Assembly: GCF_003533305.1 (NCBI RefSeq)
Contig: NZ_DOEH01000007.1
Coordinates: 5,122-69,121 of the forward strand
From: Providencia sp.
GTDB lineage: Bacteria > Pseudomonadota > Gammaproteobacteria > Enterobacterales > Enterobacteriaceae
DNA length: 64,000 bases
Reading direction: 5' to 3'
Each line of letters starts with the position of its first letter. The stretch's first letter is position 1. Both the position numbers and the translations under genes were made by a program. Positions 51,786 to 61,377 of this stretch are shown here, one piece after another. Below the pieces are notes generated by a model, which saw nothing but the letters and a program-made list of their open reading frames with translations, was not told where the DNA came from and ran no database searches.

Positions 51786-52007
51786 AACTTAAAGACAAAG
51801 TATGAATAAAAGTGTGCTAACGCAATAAAACAGGCAATTTAGTGCCCCGCTATACTTACAAAATTATGGGTAGCTTGTTTATTTTTCCAACAAAATCGCT
51901 TTTATATAGTTGGCTATTTATTTTTCTTGTAATTTTACAATCGCGAATAATAAGCATAGCAATATTATTTGCTGACGATTACCTGCAATATATAAAAGGA
52001 AAAAATA

Positions 52008-53090
52008 ATGATGATCCCCTCTTACCTTCCTTCGCTAAATGTTACCCAGTTTAATCACTTATTCATGGACATAATCAAACCTGACATTTTTGAGACATTA
52101 TGTATATCGGCAAGAAATGGTGATTTTTATAGTATTGAAGCACTAAATAATATCGCATTACGACAAGATGCCATTGGTCAACAAGCTGAAAATGAGTTAT
52201 TCAATTTATTTAGCGGAAATCAATCAGAAAAAAAGGGAAGTGCTAACAAAATACAAAAGGGAGTTGATAGTGAAATACAAAAAGCGAGCTTAGCGCTATA
52301 TAACATAGCTCATCATAATAGAACCAAAAATAATAATGATATGCAGAAACTTCATGCACCGTCGAAACTTCTTTATATCGCGGGCTCTACCCTCACCAAT
52401 ATAACCGAGAAACAGGCATTATCGATGCTTTTAATAGGAAATCAATCCGCTCAATCACCCAATGAACAACTTGGTGAGCTTGATATTTGGGGGGAGAATC
52501 GGATGCTGCAAACAGATGAAATTAATGCAACGACTAAAAAAATAGCTCGTGGTACCCCTGATATTTCAATTAACTTCCCTATTGGCATCACACATTCACA
52601 TGACAATATATTAAATGAAATAATTTAAGAAAAACAAAAAGATAAAAATTTTCTTAATCAGCCTGAATTATTTCCAATCAATACAGGAAATCACTGGATT
52701 TTATTTATGCTCTATAAAGATCTATCTGATAATAAAGTTAAAAACATCGTATTTAACTCCTATCATGAATTAGATCAGTCCATAAAAGTGAACCTAACCA
52801 GATCAGCAAAAAAAGCGGGACTGACAGAAGAGTCTGATATCACATTTATCGAAAGGAACATTCAAGATAACGCGCCCAATGGCTGTGGGCTGTTTGTTGT
52901 TAAAGCTATTGAACTGATTTGTCAGACACCAGAACAAAATCCAGAGGATAAATTAAAATCATTTACCCAAGAGTTCGTGAAAAAATCTATTGAAGAACAG
53001 CGATTATTCAATCAACAAATCCGTCGTCAGCTATACGGCGTATACCATGATGATATTTTTTATAAAACTAAGGAAACTGAGCGCCTGTAA
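52008..53090 (+). pseudogene. ElaD/SseL-like (CE clan, C79-type) cysteine protease gene, interrupted by one in-frame TAA
   Basis: One reading frame of about 360 codons is cut by a TAA at 52626-52628. After the stop the same frame continues with NTGNHWILFMLYKD, which carries the candidate catalytic His at 52692-52694, then FNSYHELD, and NIQDNAPNGCGLFVVKAIEL with Cys at 52884-52886. His, Asn/Asp, Gln and Cys-Gly in this order mark ubiquitin-like-protease-fold (CE clan) enzymes, including the bacterial deubiquitinases ElaD and SseL (about 340-407 residues). Restart at 52707 would lose the His. AAAGGA precedes the first ATG. The gene is AT-rich and sits between modA and acrZ, where E. coli has none. 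Confidence 0.6.
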
Positions 53091-53124
53091 CTTATTGAGC
53101 AAGGAAACATAATGCTAAATGATA

Positions 53125-53158
53125 TTGCCCCCTGAACATTGAAATATTCAAGGGGCAA
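53125..53158. terminator. Hairpin between the protease gene and acrZ
   Basis: TTGCCCC/GGGGCAA arms with partly paired centre (TGAACATTGAAATATTCA) lie between convergent genes and probably serve both. Confidence 0.65.
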
Positions 53159-53189
53159 ATAATTAGATAGAAAACAAATTAGCTAAGCG

Positions 53190-53342
53190 CTACTTGTTCT
53201 CAGAATTGTGATGATGTGGAACGTGTGCTTTTGACAACAAGTTAAAGAAAGCACCAAGACCATAAATCAGTCCCATAATCAAAAACATCACAACTGGAAC
53301 CATCATGAGGGCGAAGCCCAAACTTTTTATCAGTTCTAACAT
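53190..53342 (-). CDS. acrZ: AcrZ, small accessory protein of the AcrAB-TolC efflux pump
   Basis: The 50-residue protein has a single long, bent hydrophobic helix: [19 protein letters not shown] followed by [11 protein letters not shown], nearly the same as E. coli AcrZ, with a His-rich tail. It binds AcrB in the membrane and changes its drug preference. GAGG lies 6 bp before the chosen ATG; the 60-residue longer frame has no such site. It lies between modA and modE, as in E. coli. Confidence 0.92.
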   Translation of the reverse strand: MLELIKSLGFALMMVPVVMFLIMGLIYGLGAFFNLLSKAHVPHHHNSENK

Positions 53343-53658
53343 TAAAAGCCTCTTCAGTGATACTGTGCCCACCAGCCTACTGATACGCTGACGAGGAAAA
53401 AATAACCGAATTTAAATAATAACGCATAATCAGATGATATACCCTATATAATTTAAATTGCATGTAAATGCTAAGGGAAGCAGTTCCAATAAACACACCT
53501 AACTAAGTGATTTAAATGCCTTAGCAATAACTACACCCATGTAATTTGAAGTAAGACAGGTATAATGCAGGCTATTTTAGCGATATTATCACTATAACGT
53601 CATGCTAAACGTGCTTTTTAGGTCCATCTCGACCAATCTGACAAAAGGGGTCAATATT
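53343..53658. other. Divergent intergenic region acrZ/modE
   Basis: The 316-bp gap has a good minus-10 candidate TATAAT at 53561-53566 for modE. I saw no other site or RNA with confidence. Confidence 0.4.
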
Positions 53659-54447
53659 ATGCAGGCAGAAATTTTACTCACATTGAAATTACAGGGTAGT
53701 TTATTTGCTGACCCTCGTCGTATTGCACTGTTAAAACAAATAAAAGCGACAGGTTCAATTAGCCAAGGCGCTAAATTGGCAGGTATTAGCTATAAAAGTG
53801 CGTGGGATGCAATTAACGAAATGAATCAACTCACCGATGATGTTCTGCTAAATAGAGCCACTGGTGGCAAAGGCGGCGGTGGCACCACATTAACACCTTA
53901 TGGTGAGCGCTTACTTCAACTTTACGATTTACTGGCACAAATCCAGCAAAAAGCCTTTGATGTACTCAAAGAAGATAATTTGCCTCTCGATAGCCTGCTC
54001 GCCGCAATTTCACGTTTCTCGTTACAAACCAGTGCCCGTAATCAATTTTTCGGCACCTTAATCGCTCGTGACCACAACCATGTCCAACAGCATGTACAAA
54101 TTCGCCTTGCAGATAACCGTACCGTTATCAATGCCGCGCTAACGGAACAAAGTGCGAACCGTTTAGGGCTTATTGAAGGTAAAGAAGTTCTAGCGCTAAT
54201 CAAGGCTCCTTGGGTCAAACTGACCAAACAAACTAACTCACATAATTTTGATAACCATTTACCGGGTAAAGTCACCACATTAGAGCGCGGAAAAGAAAAC
54301 AGTGAAGTATTACTAACCCTATCAGGTGGCGAAACCTTGTGCTCAACATTAAGCAATTCAGACGTCGATACACTAAAATTAAATATTAATGATGATGTTA
54401 CTGCCCTATTCAATGCAGATCAGGTCATTATCGCAACACTTTGTTAA
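53659..54447 (+). CDS. modE: ModE, molybdate-responsive transcription regulator
   Basis: The 262-residue protein (E. coli 262) has an N-terminal winged helix (QGAKLAGISYKSAWDAINEM) and the ATGGKGGGG loop, then two Mop domains that bind molybdate (TSARNQFFGTLIARDHN and PGKVTTLERGKENSEVLLTL). With molybdate it represses modABC and activates Moco and molybdoenzyme genes. I chose the ATG giving MQAEILL, supported by AGGGG; 19 upstream codons are unlikely. Confidence 0.96.
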   Translation: MQAEILLTLKLQGSLFADPRRIALLKQIKATGSISQGAKLAGISYKSAWDAINEMNQLTDDVLLNRATGGKGGGGTTLTPYGERLLQLYDLLAQIQQKAFDVLKEDNLPLDSLLAAISRFSLQTSARNQFFGTLIARDHNHVQQHVQIRLADNRTVINAALTEQSANRLGLIEGKEVLALIKAPWVKLTKQTNSHNFDNHLPGKVTTLERGKENSEVLLTLSGGETLCSTLSNSDVDTLKLNINDDVTALFNADQVIIATLC

Positions 54448-54588
54448 ATCTTACAGATTTTATTATCTTACAAAATTAACGCGCATTCGCTTTATTTAGC
54501 CTGAGATATCGTTCAACTGTTGACTTTGTCTTCAATCCTGATTATTTGTGATAGAAGGCATGGTCAATAATAACGATAAGGAAGCTTG

Positions 54589-56058
54589 ATGAGCACAATA
54601 ACAATACAGCATGGCAGCTTTAAGCTCAGTGACACCCAGACTCTCAACATCCCTGAATTAACCATAAATAAAGGGGATAGTTGGGCATTTATTGGCGCCA
54701 ACGGAAGTGGTAAATCATCCCTCGCACGCGTTCTTTCCGGTGAGCTTCTTCCTCTTTCTGGTGTTGTAAAAAGTACCTTTAACGCACCTTTTCGCCTTTC
54801 TTTTGAGCAATTACAAAAAATCATTAGTGAAGAATGGCAGCGCAATAATACCGATTTGCTCAGTGATGATGAAGATGATACCGGCTATACCGCAGCTGAA
54901 ATTATACAATTCAATCATAAAGATAATGAATATTGCTTAGAGCTTGCTGCCAAATTTGGGATTAGCGACTTACTTTCTCGCCGGTTTAAATACCTCTCAT
55001 CAGGGGAAACGCGCAAAGTATTACTCTGCCAAACCTTAATGGGGCAACCTGACCTTTTGATTCTCGACGAACCTTTTGATGGCCTTGATATTTACTCAAG
55101 AAATAATCTTAGCGAACTATTATATTCGTTATCTGAAAAAGGCCTCACCCTTGTTTTAGTACTCAACCGTTTCGATGAATTACCTGAATTTATTGAAAAT
55201 ATGGGAATTGTCGCAGATTGTTCTCTAAGCCTTTGTGGAAAGAGAGAGTCAGTACTCGCTAACACGCTTATCACGCAGTTACAGCACAGCGAAAAAATTA
55301 AACAGCTTTCGATTCCCGAAACAGAAGATCCCACCAGCGATAATGGACTTGATAACGAAACGCCTCGCATCATTCTAAAAAATGGGGTGGTAAGTTATAA
55401 CGATAAACCTATTTTGCATGGTTTGAACTGGCAAGTGAACCCAAATGAACACTGGCAAATTATTGGTGAAAATGGTGCAGGAAAATCAACCTTATTAAGT
55501 TTGATTACAGGTGATCATCCTCAAGGCTACAGCAATGATTTAACCCTCTTTGGCCAGCGCAGAGGCACTGGTGAAACTATTTGGGATATCAAACGTCATA
55601 TTGGTTATGTCAGCAACAGTATTCACCAAGAATATCGCGTATCCACTAATGTAATTACCGTGATTATCTCAGGATTTCATGACTCTATTGGCTTGTATCA
55701 AACCCCTTCAGATAGGCAAATACAATTGGCTCATGAATGGCTGAGGCTATTGGGTTTTCCTGCGAAAACAGCGCAACAACCATTTCATAGTTTATCTTGG
55801 GGACAGCAACGATTAGCTTTAATCGCTCGGGCATTGGTTAAACACCCTGCGATGCTTATTTTAGATGAGCCTTTACAAGGATTAGATGGAATTAACCGTT
55901 TGTTAGTACTACGTTTTATTGATGTTATGTTGAGCCAAGGGACAACCCAACTTTTGTTTGTGTCTCATCATCAAGAAGATGCACCATCTTGTATTACTCA
56001 TCGGTTGATCTTTGTTCCTGAGGGAAATAAATATCGCTATGATATTGAAACACTTTAA
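54589..56058 (+). CDS. modF: ModF, tandem ABC ATPase
   Basis: The 489-residue protein (E. coli 490) carries two ABC domains without membrane segments: GANGSGKS, LSSGETRK, LILDEPFDGLD, and GENGAGKS, LSWGQQRL, LILDEPLQGLD. It lies after modE, as in E. coli, and has been linked to molybdenum and to photorepair-type functions, but its role is open. AAGGA precedes the ATG. Confidence 0.93.
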   Translation: MSTITIQHGSFKLSDTQTLNIPELTINKGDSWAFIGANGSGKSSLARVLSGELLPLSGVVKSTFNAPFRLSFEQLQKIISEEWQRNNTDLLSDDEDDTGYTAAEIIQFNHKDNEYCLELAAKFGISDLLSRRFKYLSSGETRKVLLCQTLMGQPDLLILDEPFDGLDIYSRNNLSELLYSLSEKGLTLVLVLNRFDELPEFIENMGIVADCSLSLCGKRESVLANTLITQLQHSEKIKQLSIPETEDPTSDNGLDNETPRIILKNGVVSYNDKPILHGLNWQVNPNEHWQIIGENGAGKSTLLSLITGDHPQGYSNDLTLFGQRRGTGETIWDIKRHIGYVSNSIHQEYRVSTNVITVIISGFHDSIGLYQTPSDRQIQLAHEWLRLLGFPAKTAQQPFHSLSWGQQRLALIARALVKHPAMLILDEPLQGLDGINRLLVLRFIDVMLSQGTTQLLFVSHHQEDAPSCITHRLIFVPEGNKYRYDIETL

Positions 56059-56093
56059 ATAGAAACTCTGTTTTCTGTTCTTTACTCTGATCT

Positions 56094-56127
56094 GCGCCGG
56101 TAAGCAATAACTCACTGTTTATCGGCG
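56094..56127 (+). terminator. Hairpin after modF
   Basis: CGCCGGTAAGCA pairs with TGTTTATCGGCG through G-U pairs, 36 bp after the modF stop. No strong T-run follows. Confidence 0.4.
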
Positions 56128-56302
56128 AATTTAATCCAATGATTAATAATAAGTATCAAATATATAAATAGCTAATCTACTAATTTTTAAAACCTTTCTG
56201 TGGAATCAATAAGATTAATTCAATTTCAAGTCGAAATGAGAATGAAAATCCTTAAACTCTTTCGCTCTTAATAATTTCAAATACTTATCTAGGTGTTTTT
56301 TT

Positions 56303-57130
56303 ATGGTTTGGTTAACGTTGGCCTCTTCACTTGCAATACTTTCGTCACATCGATTAATCGCTGCTTTGCTACTATTAGTTTCTATTGGCTTAGCTTTTTT
56401 TGCTCATATCATCAACTGGCAAGTAATTTTACTTCTGACTTTTATTGTTATTATTGGAGGGATTCATTTCTACTTTAAACATAACTTAATCTTAAAAATC
56501 AGTAGTGAAATTATGCTTATTGGATGCGCCGTTGGACTCTTTATTCATCTTTTTCCGGGCTTTAATAACACAAAATATTTAGATAAAGTGATCGTAGGGC
56601 CACAAAGCTCACCCTTTAGCATGTATTTTAATTTTGATAAGGCACTGATCCCTTTTATTCTATTAGCCTGTTTACCAACACTATTTTCTTCTCGTCCAAC
56701 CAAAACTGCGACATGGCGCCAATGGGGATTACTTGTCATCGCGGTTCCCATTCTACTTCTCGTTGCCGCTTTTGCAGGCGGCCTTGGCTTTGAATTACAC
56801 TTTCCTACATGGCTACCCGCTTTCATTCTTTGTAATCTATTTTTTGTATCGTTAGCTGAGGAAGCACTATTTCGAGGATATTTACAGCAACGCCTAACGT
56901 TATGGCTTGGCTCTCCTTACCTTGCTCTGATACTCAGTGCGCTATTATTTGGTGGCTTACATTTTGCTGGTGGCCCATTATTAATCCTCTTTGCAACCCT
57001 TTCTGGTGTCATTTATGGTCTAGCTTGGATGTGGAGTGGTAAATTATGGCTTGCTGTATCGTTTCACTTCGGGTTAAATCTAGTTCATCTGTTATTTTTC
57101 ACTTATCCAGTAAAAATGTTTATTGGATAA
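56303..57130 (+). CDS. CPBP-family (CAAX protease type) intramembrane metalloprotease
   Basis: The 275-residue protein has about eight membrane segments. The catalytic motifs are present: SLAEEALFRGYLQQRL (EExxxR), LFGGLHFAGG (FxxxH) and the terminal SFHFGLNLVH (HxxxN). CPBP proteases cut membrane proteins or act in bacteriocin immunity; the target is unknown. E. coli has galETKM in this place, so the gene is lineage-specific. AGGTG precedes the ATG. Confidence 0.85.
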   Translation: MVWLTLASSLAILSSHRLIAALLLLVSIGLAFFAHIINWQVILLLTFIVIIGGIHFYFKHNLILKISSEIMLIGCAVGLFIHLFPGFNNTKYLDKVIVGPQSSPFSMYFNFDKALIPFILLACLPTLFSSRPTKTATWRQWGLLVIAVPILLLVAAFAGGLGFELHFPTWLPAFILCNLFFVSLAEEALFRGYLQQRLTLWLGSPYLALILSALLFGGLHFAGGPLLILFATLSGVIYGLAWMWSGKLWLAVSFHFGLNLVHLLFFTYPVKMFIG

Positions 57131-57325
57131 AAAAACAACAGCTCGAACCATTTTTTTATCGCTTTCTAGGTTAAATTTTCACTTAGAAATAGGATTGGCG
57201 ATGAGTTTTTTGATTTGGTTTGGGTAAATAGTCAGTTGCTACTAGCGTTCGGTTTGACTATCCCTATAATATAAGTCAGCAATGATTTATTTCTAATTTT
57301 GAATGTACTGATAGGAGTTTTAGCT

Positions 57326-58078
57326 ATGGCTGTAACTAAACTGGTTTTGGTAAGACACGGTGAAAGTGAGTGGAACAAAGAAAACCGTTTCACAGGTTGG
57401 ACTGATGTAGAATTATCAGAAAAAGGCCGTGAAGAAGCAAAAATCGCAGGTCAACTGTTAAAAGATGAAGGCTTTGTTTTTGATTTTGCTTATACCTCAG
57501 TACTAAAACGTGCTATCCATACCTTATGGGGCATTCTTGATCAGGTTGAACAGCAATGGCTGCCTGTTGAAAAAAGCTGGAAATTAAATGAACGCCACTA
57601 TGGTGCTCTGCAAGGTTTAGACAAATCAGAAACTGCCGCTAAATACGGTGACGAGCAAGTTAAACTGTGGCGCCGTGGTTTTGCAATCACACCACCAGAA
57701 TTAACCAAAGATGATGAACGTTACCCAGGTCACGACCCACGCTACGCAAAACTTTCAGACAGCGAATTACCTGTAACTGAAAGCTTAGCAACGACTATCG
57801 AGCGTGTTATTCCTTATTGGGAAGAGGTTATCAAACCACGTGTTGAAAGTGGCGAGCAAGTTATCATTGCTGCGCACGGTAACTCACTGCGTGCATTAGT
57901 AAAATACTTGGATAACATGGGTGAAGATGAAATTCTAAACCTGAATATCCCGACAGCCGTACCGATGGTTTATGAATTCGATGAAAACATGAAACCTATC
58001 AAACGTTACTACTTGGGCAACCAAGACGAAATCGCGGCAAAACAAGCTGCTGTAGCGAATCAAGGTAAAGCTAAGTAA
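57326..58078 (+). CDS. gpmA: 2,3-bisphosphoglycerate-dependent phosphoglycerate mutase
   Basis: GpmA interconverts 3- and 2-phosphoglycerate in glycolysis. The 250-residue protein equals the E. coli length and has [12 protein letters not shown] with the phospho-histidine, [25 protein letters not shown] and [12 protein letters not shown] with the second histidine. I chose the ATG after AGGAG; nine upstream codons are excluded. Confidence 0.97.
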   Translation: MAVTKLVLVRHGESEWNKENRFTGWTDVELSEKGREEAKIAGQLLKDEGFVFDFAYTSVLKRAIHTLWGILDQVEQQWLPVEKSWKLNERHYGALQGLDKSETAAKYGDEQVKLWRRGFAITPPELTKDDERYPGHDPRYAKLSDSELPVTESLATTIERVIPYWEEVIKPRVESGEQVIIAAHGNSLRALVKYLDNMGEDEILNLNIPTAVPMVYEFDENMKPIKRYYLGNQDEIAAKQAAVANQGKAK

Positions 58079-58102
58079 TTTACTTTCTTAACCTCTGATA
58101 TT

Positions 58103-58135
58103 AAGGATTGAGCTAATCACTCAATCCTTTTTTAT
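58103..58135 (+). terminator. Terminator after gpmA
   Basis: A 10-bp perfect stem (AAGGATTGAG/CTCAATCCTT) with a 7-nt loop and a TTTTTT tail follows the gpmA stop by 24 bp. Confidence 0.9.
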
Positions 58136-58260
58136 TTGATATCAGTTATCTATCAATAAGCGTCCATATATCTTTGATAAGAATAATGTCACTATGGTTT
58201 TAGAAAAGGCCAGAACCGACTATCATAGAGAAAAATAATTGAAAGGCTTATAAAACAAAA

Positions 58261-59001
58261 ATGAATAAATTTAATCTCTATGTTTGGGTGGGGCTAGTAC
58301 TGAGCGCCAGTATTTTAGGAACGCTAGTTTATATGATCCAAACCGGTGAACTTATCGTCGATGGCTCGAATGGCGCAGCAAACGCTGAGCTAATGAAGAC
58401 CTTAATGATTATCGCCTGTGTCAGCTTTCCCATACAACTTCTCAGCATGATGTTAATGAGCTATAAGCCTAGACTATCCATTGCGGTAGCCATCATTAGT
58501 AGCATAGCATTAATGCCAATTACAATTGTATTTGCGATGGGTATGGTTTTTTCAGCGATCCGCTGGCGCTACCATCAATTAACCCCTTTTGATACCACCA
58601 TCAATGTCGATTTTGATATCAGTCTACCATTTAATAAACGCCAAAATACCCTGATTGTCATCCCATTAGCCATCGTCAGCATTGCCTTCATCATATTGAG
58701 TCAAAGCTTAGGTATGTTCTTATTCGTACTTACGATATTTATCGGCTTTTTTGGTAAACGTGCCAGCAATAGTATTTATTTAGCGATTAAAGATGCACAC
58801 TTTTATATTCGCCCGAATATTTTTGCCCATTGCTATCGAATTCCACTTCAAGACGTGAAATATGTTAAAAGCGAAAAAGGAAAAATGTATTTTGATGTTC
58901 AGACGGATACTGAAGTACTGCAATTAACGGCAACTCCAGCGAATGCAACACCTGAAGAGCAAACTAAACTGGAAGAGTTATTAAATAGAATTCAAAAATA
59001 G
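58261..59001 (+). CDS. Membrane protein of unknown function
   Basis: The 246-residue protein has about six hydrophobic segments in two groups (residues 6-26, 45-65, 72-96, and 135-152, 157-172), then a soluble C-terminal domain with alternating polar and hydrophobic residues (FYIRPNIFAHCYRIPLQDVK) that resembles a PH-like or bPH-type beta domain. It ends in a short Glu/Lys-rich helix. I do not recognise the family. It stands alone between gpmA and aroG, with a terminator shared with aroG. Confidence 0.7.
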   Translation: MNKFNLYVWVGLVLSASILGTLVYMIQTGELIVDGSNGAANAELMKTLMIIACVSFPIQLLSMMLMSYKPRLSIAVAIISSIALMPITIVFAMGMVFSAIRWRYHQLTPFDTTINVDFDISLPFNKRQNTLIVIPLAIVSIAFIILSQSLGMFLFVLTIFIGFFGKRASNSIYLAIKDAHFYIRPNIFAHCYRIPLQDVKYVKSEKGKMYFDVQTDTEVLQLTATPANATPEEQTKLEELLNRIQK

Positions 59002-59008
59002 ATAAAAC

Positions 59009-59057
59009 AATAAAGCCAGTTTAACGAGGTTATTTCATCGCGATAACTGGCTTTATT
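59009..59057. terminator. Bidirectional hairpin between the unknown membrane gene and aroG
   Basis: A 13-bp perfect stem (AATAAAGCCAGTT/AACTGGCTTTATT) has a 23-nt loop and lies between convergent genes. Confidence 0.75.
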
Positions 59058-59068
59058 ATGACTAAATT

Positions 59069-60124
59069 TTATCGATTACGGCGAGCAATTACCGCATCAG
59101 ATAGCTGACGTAACACTTTTTCAGTATCATCCCAACCAATACATGCATCAGTAACACTTTTGCCATAAACTAGTGGTTCGCCAGATTCCAAGTTCTGGTT
59201 ACCTTCAACCAGATTACTTTCAATCATAATACCTGTAATTGAACGGTCACCTTGGCTGATCTGTTGGCTAACATCAGTGGATACTTCCATTTGTTTTTCA
59301 AACTTTTTGCTACTATTAGCATGGCTAAAGTCAATCATGATACTAGGTACTAAACCTGCCGCTGTTAAGTTTTCACCTACCGCTTTTACATGCTCAGCGC
59401 TGTAATTAGGTGTTTTACCGCCACGTAAAATAATATGACAATCAGGGTTTCCGCCTGTATTCACAATTGCAGAATGCCCCCATTTAGTGACCGATAAGAA
59501 ACAGTGCCCAGAGCGTGCAGAATTAATCGCATCAATAGCAATTTTAATTGTGCCATCTGTACCATTTTTAAACCCAACCGGGCAAGAAAGCCCAGATGCT
59601 AATTCACGGTGAATTTGTGATTCAGTGGTGCGCGCACCGATTGCGCCCCAGCTCATCAAATCAGCCACATATTGTGGGCTAATCACATCCAAAAACTCAC
59701 CAGCAGTCGGTAAACCTTGATCATTAATGGTTAATAATAATTCACGAGCAATACGCAAACCATCATTAATATTAAAGCTATTATCCATATGAGGATCGTT
59801 AATAAGCCCTTTCCAGCCTACTGTTGTTCGCGGTTTTTCAAAATAGACACGCATAACAATTTCAAGTGAACCTTTTAGCTCTTCACGCAACTTAATTAAG
59901 CGTTGGGCATATTCCAATGCCGCTTTGGTATCATGAATAGAACAAGGGCCAATCACCACAACTAAGCGATCGTCTTTACCTACTAAAATATTATGAATAG
60001 CAAGGCGTGCTTCATGAACGGTAAACGCCGCTTTCTCAGTTGCTGGAAATTTTTCAAGCAAAGCAATCGGAGGTAATAACTCTGTTATTTGTTTTATTCT
60101 AACGTCATCGTTCTGAAAATTCAT
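59069..60124 (-). CDS. aroG: 3-deoxy-7-phosphoheptulonate synthase, AroG (Phe-type)
   Basis: AroG joins PEP and erythrose 4-phosphate, the entry step of aromatic synthesis. The 351-residue protein (E. coli 350) has VVIGPCSIHDTKAALEYA, EKPRTTVGWKGLINDPHMD, GARTTESQIHRELASGLS, GFKNGTDGTIKIA and DFSHANSSKKFEKQM. Overall it resembles AroG more than AroF or AroH. A metal-binding Cys and His are in place. Confidence 0.94.
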   Translation of the reverse strand: MNFQNDDVRIKQITELLPPIALLEKFPATEKAAFTVHEARLAIHNILVGKDDRLVVVIGPCSIHDTKAALEYAQRLIKLREELKGSLEIVMRVYFEKPRTTVGWKGLINDPHMDNSFNINDGLRIARELLLTINDQGLPTAGEFLDVISPQYVADLMSWGAIGARTTESQIHRELASGLSCPVGFKNGTDGTIKIAIDAINSARSGHCFLSVTKWGHSAIVNTGGNPDCHIILRGGKTPNYSAEHVKAVGENLTAAGLVPSIMIDFSHANSSKKFEKQMEVSTDVSQQISQGDRSITGIMIESNLVEGNQNLESGEPLVYGKSVTDACIGWDDTEKVLRQLSDAVIARRNR

Positions 60125-60472
60125 ACCTGTATATCCAATGTTTATTATTTTTACTTTAGTTGATTTGCATACCCAATTGATTTCAAGTTTTCATACAGTA
60201 AACTTCTCACGCAATAGATTTGTCACATCACAAATAATAAAGCGCTCTTGGGCAAATAACTGAAGTTCCTTACAGCGCCCAAATTTATAACCAAAAACTT
60301 GAAGATCACAGGCATCGAATTTTCAATCTAACTGTTCAAACGCCTCCTGTAAACAGTCAAATACCGGATGAAATGACTATTTATTCTGCTTCTGATTATA
60401 AAATGAGGTCATATGTTATTATTTAGCACAATAACTAGGCTTATAGGTCATCTAACAGTGCAAAAAAAAGAA
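60125..60472. other. aroG upstream region
   Basis: This part of the gap holds the aroG promoter. I looked for TyrR boxes (TGTAAA-N6-TTTACA) and saw only weak halves. I see no gene or repeat in it. Confidence 0.4.
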
Positions 60473-60511
60473 AAAACGGCAAAATAACGATAATGTTACT
60501 TTAGCCGTTTT
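60473..60511 (-). terminator. Terminator after pnuC
   Basis: On the minus strand the AAAACGGC/GCCGTTTT stem is followed by a long T-run (TTCTTTTTTTTG), 72 bp after the pnuC stop. Confidence 0.85.
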
Positions 60512-60582
60512 AAGTTGTTTTTTTGTACTTTCGTACAATTTAACGCTTAAATATAACTAGGCGGCTTAATCCTCATTGAGAA

Positions 60583-61305
60583 CTACTTGCGCGCCAATGG
60601 TGAATAGCCATTTTCTTTTGCGGAGCGAATCCACAGTCTTGAGCCATTTAGTGCGATACCAAGCAATATCAAATACTCTAAAGACATTGCGTAAACACCC
60701 TGAATAAAGAAAATCACAATACTAATAATATTGATAACCACCCATACTAGCCAGTTTTCAACATATTTGCGTGTCATCAACACCATGGCAACAACTGATA
60801 ATACCGTCATTGTCGAATCCCAGAATGGGAATGCATCAGGTTCAATAGTTGGCATAGCCAGGTTAGCGCCAAATGCATTCAATAATTCAACAGCCCATGT
60901 CGCTAATACACCAAATACTGCATCAATATTAAAGGTTAGGTAAGCTATAGCTAACACTGACACGACTAATGTCATCATTGCTTTAGGTAAACTTAACCAG
61001 CGAATTTGTAGCTCCGCCTGTTGGCTGCTGGTAACTCGACTCCAGGCATACCACCCATAGATATTTGCCACAAAGAAAAAAACTTGTAATAGCAAATTTG
61101 CATACAGCTGAATTTGAAAGAAAATTACCGCAAATAACGTAACGTTAATCAGTCCAAACAAGTAATTAATCGTTTTCTCAAAGCTTGCCAGTAAAATGCA
61201 GAGTAAACCTGCAATAGTACCGACGGCTTCAATATACGATAGATCATAAACTGAATCCCATAACGGAATTTGAACTAACGTATTGGTTGTGCTAAAGAAA
61301 TCCAT
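60583..61305 (-). CDS. pnuC: Nicotinamide riboside transporter PnuC
   Basis: The 240-residue protein (E. coli 239) has about seven membrane segments and the PnuC motifs EAVGTIAGLLCILLASFEK, NYLFGLINVTLFAVIFF, FFVANIYGWYAWSR and LVWVVINIISIVIFF. It takes up nicotinamide riboside, a NAD precursor, by facilitated diffusion. It follows nadA, as in the E. coli nadA-pnuC operon, with a 72-bp gap. Confidence 0.94.
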   Translation of the reverse strand: MDFFSTTNTLVQIPLWDSVYDLSYIEAVGTIAGLLCILLASFEKTINYLFGLINVTLFAVIFFQIQLYANLLLQVFFFVANIYGWYAWSRVTSSQQAELQIRWLSLPKAMMTLVVSVLAIAYLTFNIDAVFGVLATWAVELLNAFGANLAMPTIEPDAFPFWDSTMTVLSVVAMVLMTRKYVENWLVWVVINIISIVIFFIQGVYAMSLEYLILLGIALNGSRLWIRSAKENGYSPLARK

Positions 61306-61377
61306 CCCTAAATCCTATATAAGTTTGTGTTAAAATAGCATTGCTCATTACGACCATGACCACTAAATTGTGTACGC

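Noticed and set aside
51842..52054. 70-codon frame before the protease pseudogene
   Set aside because: It starts with GTG without a ribosome site and its end overlaps the protease start in another frame.
60125..60200. TyrR box before aroG
   Set aside because: Only loose halves (TGTTTA, TTTACT) occur; no TGTAAA-N6-TTTACA pattern.
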